A DNA stretch of 64,000 nucleotides from Perlabentimonas sp964554585 (GCA_964554585.1 CAZKPD010000001.1:1-64000); one strand, 5' to 3'. Counted from the stretch's first letter, positions 15,355 through 24,245 are shown. Numbers and translations are program-made. The notes: generated by a model not told the origin, from the sequence alone.

Positions 15355-17453
15355 CTAGAATCTGCTGTACAGATCCTGTTTAAAGTCTCTTTCTATATCT
15401 ATTAAATGGGTATCCTCATCCGGTTCCGGAAGGATCTCCACCCCGTTGTGGTGATGGGGTGCATCCACCATCTTCCCGGCATCGGGAATATGGTTTTCAC
15501 GCTCCACCGTTCCGCCCGAAATCCCTTGGGCATCCATACGGAATAGGCGGGTGGGCGCATCCTCTGGTAGCTTGTCGGTTTTAATGGTAATCACCTCCTG
15601 CAACTGCTTACGGCGCTCACGGGCGTACCCCTCCACCGTGGCCACGTACTTGGCGTACAGTTCATGCAGCTCGTGGTCGCGCCGGGTGCGCTCGGCACGG
15701 GCACGCTGTGGTCGTGGTTTGGGTACTGCCTCGCAAATCAGCCTGTCATCGCCCCGCAGATAGATGTAGGCAGCAATCATCTCCCCATCGTTCCCATCCA
15801 GCCAGTACACGTCTATGGGATGCCCTTCCACCTGTTTCATCAGGTTGATCAGGTCGTCGCCCAGGGCAATCTCCCCATCCATACCCAATAGGTACTCCCC
15901 ATTATTCAGCCGTATATTGCCCACGTTCACCGAGGTTTCGGTGTGGTAGCCCACATGGCGCATAAAGCGGCGGTAATCGGGTAGCTGTAGTTCCGGGTTC
16001 TGGTTCTTCAAAAAGTACTCCCAGCGGCTCACCCCCTTGTGGTGGGGGTGTGGCGAGTTGTTAAACTCCTCGATCTTGCCCAGCGAGAGCTCCACAATCT
16101 CATCATAGGCTAACTTCTGCTTATCGGCCTGCGGGCTGGGCTGGTTGGCCTCACTGCGGGCAAAGGGTCTGCCCTGCCAACCGGCTTCCCATTTCTCAAA
16201 TTCATACCTTAGTACCCGGTTAACCTGGCTTTCAATGGCCTTTCCACGGGCATTATTGGCCTCAATGCGCACGTACTGGAACATATTACCCTCGCGCAAA
16301 AAGGTTTTTTAAACGAAGCGTTCAATGCGCTCTCGCACTCCAGCTCGGCGGGTAGGGGTAAACCCCACCCGTGGTAGTTGCGCACCAGCTGACGGTAGAA
16401 GTCTATGATCATGCCCTCCTTGGTGCGCCCGCTCACCCAGCAGGTAATCACCTGGCTGGCCACATCCTCGCCCAGGTAGAACCATACGCGCTGATTGTCG
16501 CCATACTTAAAGGGGGGCTGCCTGTCGTCAATGGATAGCAGCGATCCCGCAAATTGGGGCTGCTCAAAGCTAAAGGCGGGCTTGTATTTGCCCATAAGCA
16601 TCTGCCTGTCGGCGCTGCGCACGGCGTGCGTAGCGATGCGGTTTTCCCAGCTCTTCAGGTAATTATAGATGGTGCTGGGCGATAGCTTGCTAAACATAGC
16701 CGGATCGTACACCTCACCGGTTTTAGCGTTAACTGCATCTAAATAGCCGCTCAAAAAAGCGTCGTACTGCCTATGCACCTCCGCATAGGTGGGCTTGTAT
16801 CCGGGCTCTCGGAATATGTTATTAAGGAGTTCAATGGTCTCATCGGTGGCCACCTGCGCGTTGCGGTTGCCCAGGTTTCGGTGCACAAGGCTGACGTAGC
16901 CATCTCGCCGGTACTCGTTGTACTTCTCGGCAAATCGGCGGGCGTTGGCGGGTAGGTTGTGCTGCACGCCGTAGCGCTTCTGCAGTATGGGGTTGAACAG
17001 CTCCGCATCCTTGGTCAGGCTCTTCCATATGTCCGTCAGCGTTCCATTCAGTGTGCGCCGCTCGTGCATGCGCCGCTCGCGCAGCAGCCCCACGGCGTTC
17101 AGCACGCTGGCGTTGGTAACGTAAAGCAACTTCACCCCGTCTTTCAACGATGTGCCGTTGGAATACTTGTGCTTGTCATAAAACGAGACAGCCTCCTGGT
17201 CGGTGGTGTAGAACTCCTCCAGCACATGCTCAGCCACCCGAGGGTCCTTGAACCGCTCCCTTATTCTCCGGGGTAGCGTATCGAAATCGACCAGCAGCTC
17301 ACGCCCATTGCCCCCAAGCATTACCCGCTGTGGCCCGTACCCGCGCTTTTCTGCTCTATACAATGCTGATTGCAGTGCACTGTAACTCGGCCAATGCTCC
17401 GGGACCAGCTCCTCAAGGGTAACCACTACTTTATCTTGAAAAAAATGGGGCAT
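15355..17453 (-). CDS. MuA-like DDE transposase, interrupted by a -1 frameshift
   Basis: Starts at ATG 17453 (MPHFFQDKVVVTLEEL) with the Mu-type DNA-binding winged helix, then helical subdomains. The DDE core begins at LLSIDDRQPPF (D near residue 309), continues to PAELECESALNASFKK, and then breaks: at 16310-16298 the frame must slip -1 to continue LREGNMFQYVRIEANNARGKAIE (catalytic E in GKAIE), RPFARSEAN and so on to 15355. Joined length is about 698 residues, normal for the Bacteroidota Mu transposases. The break lies at AAAAAACCTTTTT; a missing base, transcriptional slippage or recoding are all possible. Confidence 0.82.
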
Positions 17454-17462
17454 ATCCTGTTG

Positions 17463-17672
17463 TTTGCTCCCCTGCCGGTTCCGATGTGGCGGCGTACTGC
17501 TTGCGCAAGGGGAAAATNNNNNNNNNNNNNNNNNNNNNNNNNNNNNNNNNNNNNNNNNNNNNNNNNNNNNNNNNNNNNNNNNNNNNNNNNNNNNNNNNNN
17601 NNNNNNNNNNNNNNNNNTTTGCTCCCCTGCCGGTTCCGATGTGGCGGCGTACTGCTTGCGCAAGGGGAAAAT
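17463..17672. other. 100-N gap flanked by the same 55 bp: probable contig overlap
   Basis: Bases 17463-17517 and 17618-17672 are identical (start tttgctcccc, end ggggaaaat), with N at 17518-17617 between them. Exact equality at both edges is what an unmerged contig overlap of about k=55 gives. The true sequence is probably one copy with no gap, leaving about 100-155 bp between transposase and the next gene. Confidence 0.85.
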
Positions 17673-17710
17673 GACTACATTTAGGTGTCGAATTTTAAAC
17701 TGTAATCATT

Positions 17711-17860
17711 ATGGAAAATGAGATTTTTAAAAAGTTAGATTGGCTCGTAAAGCATGTTCGCTACACTCAGGCTCTATGTGAAATTATCCTTGAGAATTTG
17801 CCCGAAAAGGATAAAAAAGAGCTAATAAGGAAGGTGCGCGAACGCGTTACTGAGATTTAA
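17711..17860 (+). CDS. Short 49-residue protein in the phage control region
   Basis: ATG 17711 to TAA 17860: MENEIFKKLDWLVKHVRY..., a clean amphipathic helical pattern ending KELIRKVRERVTEI. It is the only rightward gene between the transposase and repressor and overlaps by 14 bases the 3' end of the convergent leftward gene. Charge pattern and clean boundaries suggest it is real. Function unknown. Confidence 0.5.
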   Translation: MENEIFKKLDWLVKHVRYTQALCEIILENLPEKDKKELIRKVRERVTEI

Positions 17861-18212
17861 CCACTTCCTTGTGCGACATTGATGCCCCAGAATCATCCGG
17901 GGCTTCTTTGAGTTCAAGCTTCAGCTCTTTGCCTAAATTTTGTAGGAGCAGCAAAAGCTTTTCTACAATCCTCATCTCCGGACTCGGGGTTACGCTACCG
18001 TGGGGTTGCTGTTGCTGATTACATGAAGAATCGGGAGCAGTTGTTACTTCAACTCGATCGATTAGCTTCTCTATGTGAATCTCCACGGTAGGTGCGCTCA
18101 CGGCTTCCAGTACTTCGGGTTGGTGTACTGTACATGCTCGTTCAATAAGTTCGCTTAGATGCGCAGCCGCACTTCTAATTTCGTCGGCTAATTCTCTTCT
18201 CTTCTCTTCCAT
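17847..18212 (-). CDS. Phage helical protein upstream of the transposase
   Basis: 121 residues from ATG 18212 (MEEKRRELADEI); a start at 18236 is also possible. Long helix over residues 1-25, then a Glu/Val-rich region (VEIHIEKLIDRVEVT), a Gln/Ser linker and a second helix (MRIVEKLLLLLQNLGKELKLEL). No known domain. Part of the leftward early transcript. Confidence 0.5.
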   Translation of the reverse strand: MEEKRRELADEIRSAAAHLSELIERACTVHQPEVLEAVSAPTVEIHIEKLIDRVEVTTAPDSSCNQQQQPHGSVTPSPEMRIVEKLLLLLQNLGKELKLELKEAPDDSGASMSHKEVVKSQ

Positions 18213-18239
18213 AATTGTTGTTTTTTTGTTAAACACGAT

Positions 18240-18473
18240 TTAAAACCTATTGAATGCTACCTTCAAGCCTCTGGCTAGGCTTCGTAGAGACTCTCGCTCG
18301 GACTCGGTGAGCTGCCCAAGGTAGTCGTCGCCTGAATCAAAATTGCCATCATCATTCTTCTCATGATAGCAGCGCTCGTCAACGCCATGCAGAACATACA
18401 TAAGTACCGCCACCTCCTCTGCCGTGAGGCCCTTAATACCTACGCCATCCTTCTGTACTATTACTCGTATCAT
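18240..18473 (-). CDS. Small acidic phage protein
   Basis: 77 residues. MIRVIVQKDGVGIKGLTAEEV, then acidic EKNDDGNFDSGDD, then a basic helix ESLRSLARGLKVAF. Located between the HTH gene and the coiled-coil gene, on the same strand. No family recognised. Confidence 0.55.
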   Translation of the reverse strand: MIRVIVQKDGVGIKGLTAEEVAVLMYVLHGVDERCYHEKNDDGNFDSGDDYLGQLTESERESLRSLARGLKVAFNRF

Positions 18474-18500
18474 ATCTGAAAAATTTTAAGTGAATAAATA

Positions 18501-18737
18501 TTACTGATCGGTGGGCTCAATAGCCCTCCTTATCTCTTCGGCCCTGGCGCGGATGCGCCGTACCAGCTCCGTATCCCTATCCTGGTAGGTATTGCCCTTG
18601 TAGCTGCCCAGCGGCCCGCCCTCCAGCACCAGCTTCACGTACTGGCTGCTGCAGCCACACCCCTTTGCTACCAAGCTATAGAATGAGGGGAATGGTTTTT
18701 CTACCCTACCCATTGCTTTTGTGCTTTTTTTTGCCAT
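18501..18737 (-). CDS. Small HTH phage early regulator
   Basis: 78 residues. The middle (FYSLVAKGCGCSSQYVKLVL, about 19-38) reads as a helix-turn-helix, followed by GNTYQDRDTELVRRIRARAEEI. As first gene of the leftward operon, divergent from the repressor, it is placed like Mu Ner. The two genes share the 59-bp control region 18738-18796. Confidence 0.6.
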   Translation of the reverse strand: MAKKSTKAMGRVEKPFPSFYSLVAKGCGCSSQYVKLVLEGGPLGSYKGNTYQDRDTELVRRIRARAEEIRRAIEPTDQ

Positions 18738-18796
18738 ACCTTTGTTTTGTTATTTCATACAAATGTAAGCGAGATATTTCGTCTATCCTAATTTTT
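18738..18796. promoter_or_regulatory. Divergent early promoter/operator region
   Basis: Between the Ner-like gene and the repressor. On the minus strand TACATTTG (18767-18760) matches the Bacteroidota -7 element TAnnTTTG. Beside it cgagatatttcg (18770-18781) is an imperfect 12-bp palindrome (10 of 12), a plausible repressor operator. Confidence 0.45.
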
Positions 18797-19228
18797 ATGC
18801 AAGATAAATTGCCTATAAAAGAGAAAATTTTACTATACCTTGAAAACAAAGGTGTTAGCAAATACCAATTTTATAAAGAAAGCGGTATTACAAGGGGTGT
18901 TTTAGATCAAAAGTCAGGAATTACCGAAGATAATTTGCTTAAATTTTTACTTTATGCGCAAGATATATCGCTCAATTGGTTGTTCTTTGGGGATGGCGGT
19001 ATGTTTGAGTATAAAATGCACGATCCTGTTGCAGCGAATTGTGCTGACCATGCAGATGCCTACAATTCTTATAGCGTCATATACAAGGATCTATTAAAGG
19101 AGAAGGATCGGGAGATCGCTCGGCTCAACCGGGAGATCGGCAGGCTAGAGCACGCTGTGGAGCACTTAAAAAAGGGTGGTACGGTGGCTGGCTTTGGGGT
19201 GGAGGTGCGTACAGAGCTAGACGAGTAG
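18797..19228 (+). CDS. Phage XRE-type repressor with coiled-coil C terminus
   Basis: 143 residues from ATG 18797 (MQDKLPIKEKILLYLENKGV); a longer frame to 18665 would read over the divergent gene. The N-terminal domain has a POU/XRE-like helix set: YLENKGVSKYQFYKESGITR (residues about 13-32), then EDNLLKFLLYAQDISLNWLFFG, a form common in Bacteroidota phage regulators. Residues about 95-127 are a coiled coil (EKDREIARLNREIGRLEHAV) for oligomerisation. A strong terminator follows at 19285. It likely represses the leftward early operon. Confidence 0.72.
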   Translation: MQDKLPIKEKILLYLENKGVSKYQFYKESGITRGVLDQKSGITEDNLLKFLLYAQDISLNWLFFGDGGMFEYKMHDPVAANCADHADAYNSYSVIYKDLLKEKDREIARLNREIGRLEHAVEHLKKGGTVAGFGVEVRTELDE

Positions 19229-19284
19229 CACGGCAAACCGCACCAACCTGCAGGGTGTGCACACGTTATAAATGCCCTAATTTT

Positions 19285-19320
19285 ACGCAAACACCTATAT
19301 ATGTGCGGTTTGCGTTTTTT
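19285..19320 (+). terminator. Terminator of the repressor transcript
   Basis: acgcaaac (19285-19292) pairs with gtttgcgt (19308-19315), followed by six T. Confidence 0.8.
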
Positions 19321-19683
19321 ATGCCTGCTTTTACAAATACTTATAGGGTGGTGCATTGCGCTTTTTTGCCGTTTTACGTTCCATTTCGGGGCATTAAGGC
19401 GGGTTCGTTTCGCTGTTTAATATAGGCTTGTGCGCCCCCGACTGCGCCCCCGACTGCAACCCCAACTATTTTTTAGGTGTTTTTGGGTTTTGGGTATGGG
19501 CATAAAAAAAGCCACCGGTTGGGGTGGCTCTAGTGGCTTGTTTCCTTATATTTGCGAAGTGTTTAGCCATTCTGGCTATTTACGTACCCTTTGTTACTTA
19601 TTCGCTTTTAAATCATCCTCAAACCGCACTTAAAAGCAACTCATTTGCACAATTCGTTTTAAAGAGCAAAAACACAAACCACA
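19321..19683. other. Non-coding phage end region
   Basis: About 360 bases with no convincing gene. It includes a 12-bp direct repeat gcgcccccgact (about 19433-19456), and a hairpin gccacc/ggtggc (19511-19528) preceded by seven A, which on the minus strand is a terminator able to stop leftward transcripts entering the prophage from the host. Confidence 0.55.
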
Positions 19684-19718
19684 CATTTACAACAATTTAC
19701 AACAAATTACATTGTACA
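19684..19718. mobile_element. Probable right-hand end of the Mu-like prophage
   Basis: catttacaaca, atttacaaca and aattaca occur as tandem 10-bp words, followed by ttgtaca ending in CA at 19718; the reverse complement begins TGTACA, as expected for TG...CA ends of Mu-type elements. Immediately to the right an outer-membrane protein reading frame resumes. The exact end and target duplication cannot be fixed without the other side of the prophage. Confidence 0.5.
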
Positions 19719-20192
19719 GTTTGTTTTATGGCCCTTACTATAGGTGAATTAGGCTACGGATTCTTTTTGCCGTTTGGGGTAGATAGCATGTTTATTTTTG
19801 AGACTTACGCGGGCTACAGTTTCTATTCCAATCAAAGAGCAATTAATAGTCGCGAGAGCGTATCATACCTGTTTCACAGGCCCTTTATCCAATCGGCTAT
19901 TGGGTTTAGGCATAAGTTGGCCGAAGTGAGCTGGGGATTACGTTTGATTAGTCTATACCCCTCGAATATAAAAGGATCCACTGCATTTAATGATAATGAT
20001 AATTTAAACAATTACCTGCTGTTTCATAAGAATAGACCCTTTGTTGAGCCTTTTGTTTCGGTGGCCATGGGGTGGACCAATATAAAAATTCAGCTCCAGT
20101 GGGTTAGCCAGCCTTGGCTTCAAAATGAGCTCTATCCCGTAAATGAAAGATTTCCTTTGAACACGCGGCTTGGTGTTCAGCTGCGATTCTAA
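19719..20192 (+). pseudogene. 3' part of an outer-membrane beta-barrel gene, cut by the prophage
   Basis: From about 19719 the frame reads VCFMALTIGELGYGFFLPFG and on for roughly 157 residues with alternating aromatic strands (MFIFETYAGYSFYS; SWGLRLISLYP; FVEPFVSVAMGWTNIKIQLQW) and ends RLGVQLRF-stop, a typical beta-signal with a terminal Phe. Upstream residues in the same frame come from phage-end repeats and do not fit. So the beginning of this barrel protein should lie beyond the other prophage end, left of the window. Family unknown. Confidence 0.6.
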
Positions 20193-20494
20193 TTTTTTAC
20201 TCTTGATTACAATAGGGATAGGAACTAATGGAGGGTTACACTCCTTTCCATAGGGTCGTTCATGGGAAATTGGCAAATAGGTAGTAATGTTTCTGGATAA
20301 CAAGTTTGAGAATTTCATATTCTCTGTTATTCCAGATTATTACTACCATTGTTTTTGTATCCATTTTGATGGCCTGAAATAGAGGTTGTTGGACTAATAA
20401 GTTGCAACCTTATTGTAAGTTTTTATATAGATAATTGGGCTAATTGGTTGCAAATCGTTACTTTTATTGCAACAAAACTAACAATCTGTAATAA
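20193..20494. promoter_or_regulatory. Intergenic region with a long imperfect palindrome and TTGCAA operators
   Basis: An imperfect palindrome spans 20280-20347 (ggtagtaat...tctggataaca pairing with tgttattccaga...attactacc). Further right ttgcaa occurs at 20402-20407, 20448-20453 and 20467-20472, plus cttattgtaag at 20409-20419. The repeated palindromic words just before the Lrp/AsnC gene suggest autoregulation. Confidence 0.5.
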
Positions 20495-20992
20495 ATGGCT
20501 CTAAAATATCAGGTGGATGAGGTAGACCAGAAAATTTTGGCTTATCTGGTAGAGAATGCACGTATACCCTTTTTGGAAATAGCCAGAGCTTGTGGCATTT
20601 CCGGTGCAGCAATCCATCAGCGTGTTAAAAAGATGGAGGAAGCGGGAATCATTGAGGGTTCTCGTATGAATATTAAACCCAAAGCCCTAGGCTATGGGGT
20701 TTGCGCCTTTGTGGGCATTCAGTTCTCATCAGCCAATCAATACCAAGGGGTGGTGGATTCCCTTAGAGTGATTCAGGAGGTTGTAGAGTGCCATTTTACA
20801 ACCGGTGAGTTTGCTTTGCTGTGTAAAATTTATTGTAGGGACAATGAGCATCTGATGGAGGTATTGGTAAATACGATTCAGAACATCCCCGGGGTACTCA
20901 ATACTCAAACCTATATCTCTTTGGATCAGGCTTTTGAAAGGCAGGTGTATGTTAAAGATAAGTGGTTGATAGAAGGGGATAAGCCACAATAG
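20495..20992 (+). CDS. Lrp/AsnC family transcriptional regulator
   Basis: 165 residues. Winged-helix HTH at residues about 8-55 (VDQKILAYLVENARIPFLEI; GISGAAIHQRVKKMEEAGII) and a C-terminal RAM/AsnC ligand-binding domain (VVECHFTTGEFALLCKIYCRDNEHLMEVL, key TTGEFALL). These proteins form octamers and sense amino acids. The two transporter genes downstream could be targets but lie beyond a convergent gene. Repeated TTGCAA sites lie before the start. A terminator follows at 21037. Confidence 0.93.
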   Translation: MALKYQVDEVDQKILAYLVENARIPFLEIARACGISGAAIHQRVKKMEEAGIIEGSRMNIKPKALGYGVCAFVGIQFSSANQYQGVVDSLRVIQEVVECHFTTGEFALLCKIYCRDNEHLMEVLVNTIQNIPGVLNTQTYISLDQAFERQVYVKDKWLIEGDKPQ

Positions 20993-21036
20993 TTGGAAGT
21001 AAACCATTATCGATAAAAGGTGGAGATACCAATAAA

Positions 21037-21058
21037 AAAAGGGGCGGAAGCCCCTTTT
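21037..21058. terminator. Bidirectional terminator between lrp-type gene and acidic-protein gene
   Basis: ggggc (21041-21045) with gccccc-type arm gcccc (21050-21054), A run on the left and T run on the right. Confidence 0.85.
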
Positions 21059-21077
21059 CTATTAGAAACAAATTCGT

Positions 21078-21329
21078 TTATAAGTCATCATCGTCGTACA
21101 AGTCGTCTTCAAAATCTTCGTCGTCAAAGTCGTCTTCAAATTCATCCAAATCAACGTCAAAATCTAATTCATCAAGAATATCATCATCGTCTTCATCGTC
21201 TTCGAAAAAGGAACGTTTCAGATTTTTCTCTTTTTTTAACGGTTGTAGCTTGCGCTTTTTGCTAACCTCATCGGATGCGGGGAAAGTATCACTATTCATA
21301 CTCCGCACTTTGTTCTTTGATGATTTCAT
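21078..21329 (-). CDS. Small protein with a very acidic C-terminal half
   Basis: 83 residues. First half basic (SKKRKLQPLKKEKNLKR); last 40 residues almost all D, E and hydrophobics (LDELDFDVDLDEFEDDFDDE). A long gene-free region lies upstream. Short proteins of this bipolar charge are common in Bacteroidota and of unknown role; possibilities include a histone-like or chaperone interaction, but nothing shown. Confidence 0.6.
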   Translation of the reverse strand: MKSSKNKVRSMNSDTFPASDEVSKKRKLQPLKKEKNLKRSFFEDDEDDDDILDELDFDVDLDEFEDDFDDEDFEDDLYDDDDL

Positions 21330-21664
21330 TGCTGAAACAGTTTGTGTTTTAATTGGTATTAAGTTAGTAATAATGAATAAAATGTGAAAAAATCTTCAAA
21401 GTCAAACGGAATGCAATTTTATAATTATTTTTCAATTGCTCAATAGTTTTTATTCAAAAAAGTGCTTTTCATCGGTAAATCCCAAGGATTTGTACGCATT
21501 ATTCTTTTAATTTGATACGAAAAAATCCTCTAATCGTCGGATAATCTGTCGATAACGGGATATTCCCAAAAATATCTTTTTGGTCGACAAAAGCTATAAA
21601 ACAGTTGAGGAAGATGAGTCGGCATCAATACATTCATTACCTTTGAGTAGAAAAATAGCATACT
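21330..21664. promoter_or_regulatory. Intergenic region upstream of the AspT-like gene
   Basis: 335 bases, AT-rich, no gene seen. TACCTTTG at 21638-21645 fits the -7 element TAnnTTTG for the transporter gene, without a clear TTTG at the right distance upstream. Confidence 0.4.
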
Positions 21665-23257
21665 ATGGACCTGTTATTGAATCCTATCTTTGCCCTTTTT
21701 GTGATTATCACCATCGGTTTTTTGGTAGGTAATATAAAAATTGGCAGCTTCTCATTTGATGTTTCTGCCGTAATCTTCGTGGCTCTCGTTTTTGGCCACT
21801 TTAAAGTGATCATTCCCCCGGAGATAGAGCGCTTAGGTATGGTGCTTTTCATTTTTACCGTGGGTATTCAGGCGGGTCCGGGGTTTATGGATTCCTTTAA
21901 AAAATACGGCAGAAAATTTGCACTTTTAGCCTCGCTCATCGTTGTGGCAGGGTTTCTTGTCGCTATGGGATTGCAGCTAATTTTTAAGATAGATACCGGA
22001 TTAATGGCCGGGTTGTTTTGCGGTGCGCTTACCAGTACCCCGGGCTTAACCGTAGCCATCGATGCAAGTTCATCTCCTTTAGCCTCTATAGGCTATGGGA
22101 TAGCCTATCCTTTTGGGGTGATCGGGGTGGTTCTGTTCATAAAGCTGTTGCCACGGTTTATGCGGATTAGTGTCGACAAGGAGAATGCTAGGGTAGATCA
22201 GGAGCAAAGAAACGATTTCCCGATGATTGTCAACCAATACTTTGTGGTTGAAAATGAATCTGTCATAGGGAAAACGCTTAGCGAGCTGATGATTCGGAAT
22301 ATGACAGGAGCTACTATCTCAAGAATTCAGCATGATGACCGCGGTTTTACCCCTAAGCATAATACGGTTTTACAAAAAGGGGATATCATTCGGGCCGTAG
22401 GAACGCAAACCGCTTTGGACAAGGTTGAAATTCTTATTGGCTCTCGTAGCGATAAGACCATCGATTTAAGTAATGAATACCATATTGAGCAGGTATTGGT
22501 AACCAACAAGCAGATTGTAGGTCGCAAGTTGGGCGATATCTCCCTTTATCAGAACTATAATGCAGTGGTTACACGTATTAGGCGAAGCGGAATCGATATT
22601 GCCCCATCACCGGGAACCACTGTGCGCTTTGGCGATAAGCTTACCATTGCAGCTCCCCAAGAAATGTTCTCAAGTCTAAGACAATACTTGGGGAATAATA
22701 ATAAAATGCTTTCGGATACTGATTTTTTACCCATCGCTTTGGGCATCGTTTTGGGGATTTTGGCCGGATATCTCGAGGTTTCCTTTTCAGAGTATTTTAC
22801 GCTGGGTTTAGGGCTTAGCGGAGGCATTCTGCTGGTGGCCATTGTGCTCAGCAGTGTTGGTAAAACAGGCCCCATTATATGGACCATGAGCGGGAGCGCC
22901 AATCAGCTTCTTAGGCAGCTGGGACTGTTGCTATTTTTAGCGGGAGTAGGGACCAAAGCGGGTGAACACCTGATTGAAACCGTAACCGCATATGGCTGGA
23001 TGCTCTTCCTATTTGGATTGCTTATCACTGTTATTCCTATGGTTGTTGGTGTTCTGCTTAATAAATACTTTTTTAAACTCAACTTTTTTGAGCTTATCGG
23101 AACCCTCTCAGGGGGCATGACCAGCACTCCCGGGTTAGCTGCTTGCGACTCCTTAACCTCTAGTAATCTGCCCGGTAAGGCCTATGCAGCAGTATATCCC
23201 ATTGCCATGGTTGTGCTAATTATTTGCGTTCAAATATTAGTGAGACTTGCTTTCTAA
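21665..23257 (+). CDS. AspT/YidE-family transporter with two RCK_C domains
   Basis: 530 residues. The two halves are each a bundle of TM helices with the family hallmark TSTPGL (GALTSTPGLTVAID near 120; GGMTSTPGLAACD near 485), and between them two TrkA-C/RCK_C domains (about 190-270 and 275-350; e.g. ESVIGKTLSELMI, KQIVGRKLGDISL). Members exchange carboxylates such as aspartate for alanine in the inner membrane, though many are uncharacterised. The next gene, another carrier, starts 16 bases later, so the two are probably one operon. Confidence 0.88.
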   Translation: MDLLLNPIFALFVIITIGFLVGNIKIGSFSFDVSAVIFVALVFGHFKVIIPPEIERLGMVLFIFTVGIQAGPGFMDSFKKYGRKFALLASLIVVAGFLVAMGLQLIFKIDTGLMAGLFCGALTSTPGLTVAIDASSSPLASIGYGIAYPFGVIGVVLFIKLLPRFMRISVDKENARVDQEQRNDFPMIVNQYFVVENESVIGKTLSELMIRNMTGATISRIQHDDRGFTPKHNTVLQKGDIIRAVGTQTALDKVEILIGSRSDKTIDLSNEYHIEQVLVTNKQIVGRKLGDISLYQNYNAVVTRIRRSGIDIAPSPGTTVRFGDKLTIAAPQEMFSSLRQYLGNNNKMLSDTDFLPIALGIVLGILAGYLEVSFSEYFTLGLGLSGGILLVAIVLSSVGKTGPIIWTMSGSANQLLRQLGLLLFLAGVGTKAGEHLIETVTAYGWMLFLFGLLITVIPMVVGVLLNKYFFKLNFFELIGTLSGGMTSTPGLAACDSLTSSNLPGKAYAAVYPIAMVVLIICVQILVRLAF

Positions 23258-23273
23258 AAGGGAGAATTAGGGA

Positions 23274-24233
23274 GTGGCTACCGGTATAATAGTACATCAA
23301 CTGCTCATGTTTGCCATCCTTATTGGCATTGGAGCACTGGCATATTGGCGTAAAGTAATCTCTGATGAGGCCAAGGGGAGTTTAGCTAGGATTATTATAA
23401 ACCTTACGCTTCCGCTACTCATTTTTAGCACATTTAGTAATATCGACTATGATCCCAAGCTAATTCGTAATGGGGTTATCGTTTTTAGCTTGGCCTTTGT
23501 GAACTTTGGTGTGCTTTACTTCGTGGGTTATCTTTCGTCCCGATTTTTAAAGCTGCCCCATAGGCAACAGGTGGTCCACTCCTTGCACACCATGCTTGGG
23601 AATACCGTTTTTGTGGGATTCCCCTTATTAGATGCACTTTTCCCTGGAGGAATCGGCATATTCTATGGGGCCATGTATGAACTAGCGTCTAATGCCGTCA
23701 CCTTTACCTTTGGTATCTATAAGCTGAATAAGGGGGAGCAAAAAGGGGGGTGGAAAAGCTTGATAAACATGAATACTGGTGCCATTGCCTTAGGTATCGC
23801 TTTTTTGCTGTTGGGTATTAAGCTGCCGACCGTAGTGGGTGCACCGCTGGAGCTATTGGGTAAAACCACTAGCCCCTTGTCTATGGTTTATATTGGTGCT
23901 ATGCTCGCTTCAATGAATTTGCGTAAGGCGGTATTTCAAAATAGTATTTTTCTGCTCAGCTTCAATAAGCTCTTTTTTGTACCAGTGCTTTTATCTTTCT
24001 TTTATCTTCTTGTCATACGGTATTTAGGGTTTAATTTGGCGCAAGAGGCCTTTTTTGTGCTGATGCTTCAAGCGGCCATGCCTTGTCAAACGGTTATGGT
24101 GGTTCTGGCGCATCAGTATGGGAAGGATGATGTTTTGGCCGCGGCCAATCTGTTTGTAACCACGCTGCTCAGCGTAGTGTCGCTACCTTTGGTGTATTTA
24201 GCGTTGGAACTGTTTTGGAATTATTTGACTTAA
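23274..24233 (+). CDS. AEC-family transporter (auxin efflux carrier type)
   Basis: 319 residues, starting at GTG 23274 (MATGIIVHQLL). About ten TM helices in two halves, with the AEC markers NLTLPLLIFSTF near 45-56 and, later, AAMPCQTVMVVLAHQYG near 268-284. AEC carriers move organic acids or amino acids. It follows the AspT-like gene by 16 bases and precedes a UpxY gene by 12 bases. Confidence 0.88.
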   Translation: MATGIIVHQLLMFAILIGIGALAYWRKVISDEAKGSLARIIINLTLPLLIFSTFSNIDYDPKLIRNGVIVFSLAFVNFGVLYFVGYLSSRFLKLPHRQQVVHSLHTMLGNTVFVGFPLLDALFPGGIGIFYGAMYELASNAVTFTFGIYKLNKGEQKGGWKSLINMNTGAIALGIAFLLLGIKLPTVVGAPLELLGKTTSPLSMVYIGAMLASMNLRKAVFQNSIFLLSFNKLFFVPVLLSFFYLLVIRYLGFNLAQEAFFVLMLQAAMPCQTVMVVLAHQYGKDDVLAAANLFVTTLLSVVSLPLVYLALELFWNYLT

Positions 24234-24245
24234 GGGAGATTCGCT

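Noticed and set aside
17463..17672. 55-bp direct repeat as a biological element or phage end
   Set aside because: Exact identity abutting an N run on both sides fits a scaffold artefact better.
19430..19633. Rightward 67-residue frame in the phage end
   Set aside because: Built on a 12-bp direct repeat, with Arg/Pro/Leu repeats and no start context; considered non-coding.
21020..21265. Rightward frame opposite the acidic protein gene
   Set aside because: Arg/His-rich antisense of an Asp/Glu-rich gene.
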